NCBI RefSeq assembly: GCF_002157465.1
Contig: NZ_NHOC01000004.1
Location: forward strand, 82,640 to 146,639
Reading direction: 5' to 3'
Source of the DNA: Butyricicoccus porcorum
GTDB lineage: Bacteria > Bacillota > Clostridia > Oscillospirales > Butyricicoccaceae
DNA length: 64,000 nucleotides
Below, piece by piece: positions 62,428 through 64,000 of this stretch (the first letter of the stretch is position 1; every line of letters starts with the position of its first letter). The notes under the pieces were generated by a model. That model made no database searches and had not been told where the DNA came from. It was given only the letters and a program-made list of their open reading frames with translations. Position numbers and translations under genes: made by a program.

Positions 62428-62664
62428 GTTATTCTCCTTTGATTTCTGTCCCTTTCCGCTCTGCACACAGGCGACAAATGCAAGAAGGACAGATTCCATC
62501 TTGCTATCATCTTACCACAGCGGCTTGCAAAACACAATGTCCGATACCCTCCGCCGTGTCCTTCGCTCACGGGCATGTCTATCGCATGAATACATCGTGT
62601 GTACATTTGTTCAATCTGCCGCACCATTGCATCGAAATTTTCCATATTTTATGAATCCTGTCCA
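62428..62664. other. Intergenic stretch with nothing recognised
   Basis: About 240 bp between the divergent ArsC-like and prfC transcription units, upstream of the prfC promoter. Short open frames here lack ribosome sites and motifs. Confidence 0.4.
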
Positions 62665-62693
62665 TTGCTTTCGCGCTTTATTCTGCGTATACT
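62665..62693 (+). promoter_or_regulatory. Predicted promoter of prfC
   Basis: TTGCTT (62665-62670), 17 bases, TATACT (62688-62693), followed by ATAGG. It lies about 300 bases upstream of the prfC start, leaving a long leader. Confidence 0.55.
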
Positions 62694-62824
62694 ATAGGTG
62701 TACTAAAGAGAAGGCAAAACAAAAGAAAAAAACCGTTTTCCTTCACTTTAAGGCTTCTTTTCTTAGCCTGCCACCGCACAGTTTTCCCATTCTGTGCTTT
62801 CATATATCTCTCTCTTTACTGTAT

Positions 62825-62957
62825 GGCGCGCCGAATCTCCTACCAAATCGGCGCGCCGCTTTTCTGCCTATTTTTCGCCGGTTATGTGATTGTATTTTCC
62901 GGCGAGTTATGTTATATTAAATATGTATGCGCCGCATATTGTTGTCGGCGCTTTTTT
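62825..62957 (+). promoter_or_regulatory. Tandem hairpins in the prfC leader, the last a terminator
   Basis: Three stems lie in series. GGCGCGCCGA/TCGGCGCGCC is at 62825-62857, TCGCCGG/CCGGCGA at 62875-62905, and GCGCCG/CGGCGC at 62929-62951 followed by TTTTTT (62952-62957). The third is a short intrinsic terminator only 40 bases before the gene. Arms of the three share CGGCG/CGCCG cores, so alternative pairings are possible, which is typical of attenuation. No known riboswitch is recognised. Confidence 0.6.
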
Positions 62958-62997
62958 ACTGAATTATTCTGAATCACCCTGATCGGAGGTTATTCAT

Positions 62998-64000
62998 TTG
63001 TCAGATCTGAAATCAGAAATCACCAAACGCCGCACGTTTGCGATTATTTCGCACCCGGACGCCGGTAAAACGACCATCACGGAGAAATTCCTGCTCTACG
63101 GCGGAGCCATCCAGCTCGCCGGCACCGTAAAGGGCAAGAAAAACACCCGCCATGCGGTTTCCGACTGGATGGAAATCGAAAAGCAGCGCGGTATTTCCGT
63201 CACCTCGTCCGTCCTCCAGTTCGAGTATGCAGGCCACTGCATCAACATTCTGGACACGCCAGGCCATCAGGACTTCTCGGAGGACACCTACCGCACGCTG
63301 ATGGCGGCAGATTCCGCTATCATGGTCATCGATGCCTCCAAGGGTGTCGAGGCTCAGACGCGCAAGCTGTTCAAGGTCTGCTCCATGCGCGGTATCCCGA
63401 TTTTTACGTTTATCAACAAGATGGACCTTGAGTCGCGTGATCCGTATGACCTGCTGGATGAGCTGGAAAAGGAACTCGGCATCGACACCTATGCTGTCAA
63501 CTGGCCGATTGGCTGCGGCAAGGAGTTCAAGGGCGTCTATGACCGCCAGAAAAATCACATCATGGCGTTCGAGGCAGCTTCTGTTTCCGGCGTCAAGGAG
63601 GCAAAGTCCACCATCTATCCCATCGATGACCCGGCACTTGAGTCGCTGATCGGGGAACGTCTGTGGGATACCCTTCAGGACGACATTGAGCTGCTGAGCG
63701 GCGCCGGCGAGGACTTCGACCTCGACCGCGTGCGTGAAGGCACACTGTCCCCTGTCTTCTTCGGCTCTGCCCTGACCAACTTCGGCGTCGAGCCGTTCCT
63801 CCAGTACTTTTTGGAGATGACGCCGCCCCCGACCGCGCGTACTTCGCATGGTGAGATTGTCGACCCGTTTGACGAGCATTTCTCCGCCTTTGTTTTCAAG
63901 ATTCAGGCGAACATGAACAAGGCGCACCGTGACCGCATCGCGTTCATGCGCATCTGCTCGGGCAAATTTGAAAAGGGCATGGATGTCTACCACGTGCAGG
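62998..64000 (+). CDS. prfC: Peptide chain release factor 3 (3' truncated by window)
   Basis: Translation starts at TTG 62998 after CGGAGGTTATTCA; there is no ATG near the N-terminal motif. The product begins (M)[20 protein letters not shown], with G1 HPDAGKTT, G2 [11 protein letters not shown]3 [10 protein letters not shown] and G4 NKMDLES. It is a GTPase that recycles class-I release factors. 334 codons are visible and the gene continues past the right edge. Confidence 0.95.
   Translation, partial: MSDLKSEITKRRTFAIISHPDAGKTTITEKFLLYGGAIQLAGTVKGKKNTRHAVSDWMEIEKQRGISVTSSVLQFEYAGHCINILDTPGHQDFSEDTYRTLMAADSAIMVIDASKGVEAQTRKLFKVCSMRGIPIFTFINKMDLESRDPYDLLDELEKELGIDTYAVNWPIGCGKEFKGVYDRQKNHIMAFEAASVSGVKEAKSTIYPIDDPALESLIGERLWDTLQDDIELLSGAGEDFDLDRVREGTLSPVFFGSALTNFGVEPFLQYFLEMTPPPTARTSHGEIVDPFDEHFSAFVFKIQANMNKAHRDRIAFMRICSGKFEKGMDVYHVQ

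Noticed and set aside
63013-63993. Long minus-strand open frame opposite prfC
   Set aside because: It is a shadow of prfC; the plus strand carries all translation-GTPase motifs and a good ribosome site.

Overview
This window looks like a chromosome segment of a spore-forming Clostridia of the Oscillospiraceae/Butyricicoccaceae kind. The evidence is sporulation genes (yunB, ytfJ/gerW), the gatCAB amidotransferase operon, an IspH-S1 fusion, RpiR and PocR/AraC regulators, and a corrinoid methyltransferase cluster. The backbone is GC-rich with strong Shine-Dalgarno sites. No species assignment is made.

Layout. (1) 1-14.3 kb: the end of a VanW-domain surface protein; an EamA exporter broken by an in-frame UGA, divergent from a LysR gene; then a corrinoid methyl-transfer cluster. 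That cluster holds moaC and a DUF1638 protein (minus), a HyuA-like ASKHA protein plus a 2Fe-2S ASKHA corrinoid activator (plus), and a corrinoid protein, MtbA-like methyltransferase, PocR-AraC regulator and second URO-D-fold protein (minus). A further AraC regulator faces outward. (2) 14.3-15.9 kb: a membrane-anchored unknown protein and a terminator that appears to be the original terminator of a tRNA operon. (3) About 15.88-40.89 kb: a 25-kb genomic island. A 15-bp sequence matching the 3' end of tRNA-Cys lies at both ends, and a serine recombinase gene lies at the right end and reads into the tRNA genes. The island is a mosaic. It has an AT-rich left part (MNT/HEPN pair, DUF4143 ATPase, IS3/IS30 debris, SHOCT protein, HNH fragment with XRE gene). 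Its middle is a GC-richer 14-kb block of mostly membrane proteins with an ABC exporter and a TetR gene, bounded by two 55-bp direct repeats that resemble rlmD/rumA 3' ends. Its AT-rich right part has a relaxase-like fragment, a second DUF4143 ATPase, a complete IS3-type element with a frameshifted transposase, and the recombinase. (4) 40.9-41.4 kb: five tRNA genes (Val, Asp, Phe, Gly, Cys) on the minus strand. (5) 41.5-62.4 kb: housekeeping genes, all on the minus strand: hslO, methyltransferase, yerC-like, gatBAC-ligA, yunB, ispH-rpsA fusion, plsC, cmk, flavoprotein, RpiR, rluB-type, dac, ytfJ, DUF2953, scpB-scpA, M50 protease, HIT, FkbM, ArsC-like. (6) 62.4-64 kb: a structured leader and the start of prfC on the plus strand.

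How the genes work together. In the corrinoid cluster, one URO-D-fold protein probably methylates the cobalt of the corrinoid protein from an unknown substrate, the other moves the methyl on to an acceptor, and the ferredoxin-ASKHA protein reactivates Co(II). PocR/AraC proteins probably sense the substrate. In the island, insertion separated the tRNA operon from its terminator. A hairpin inside the recombinase coding sequence is placed to act as the replacement. All functional statements are inferred from sequence motifs read by eye; no database search was run.
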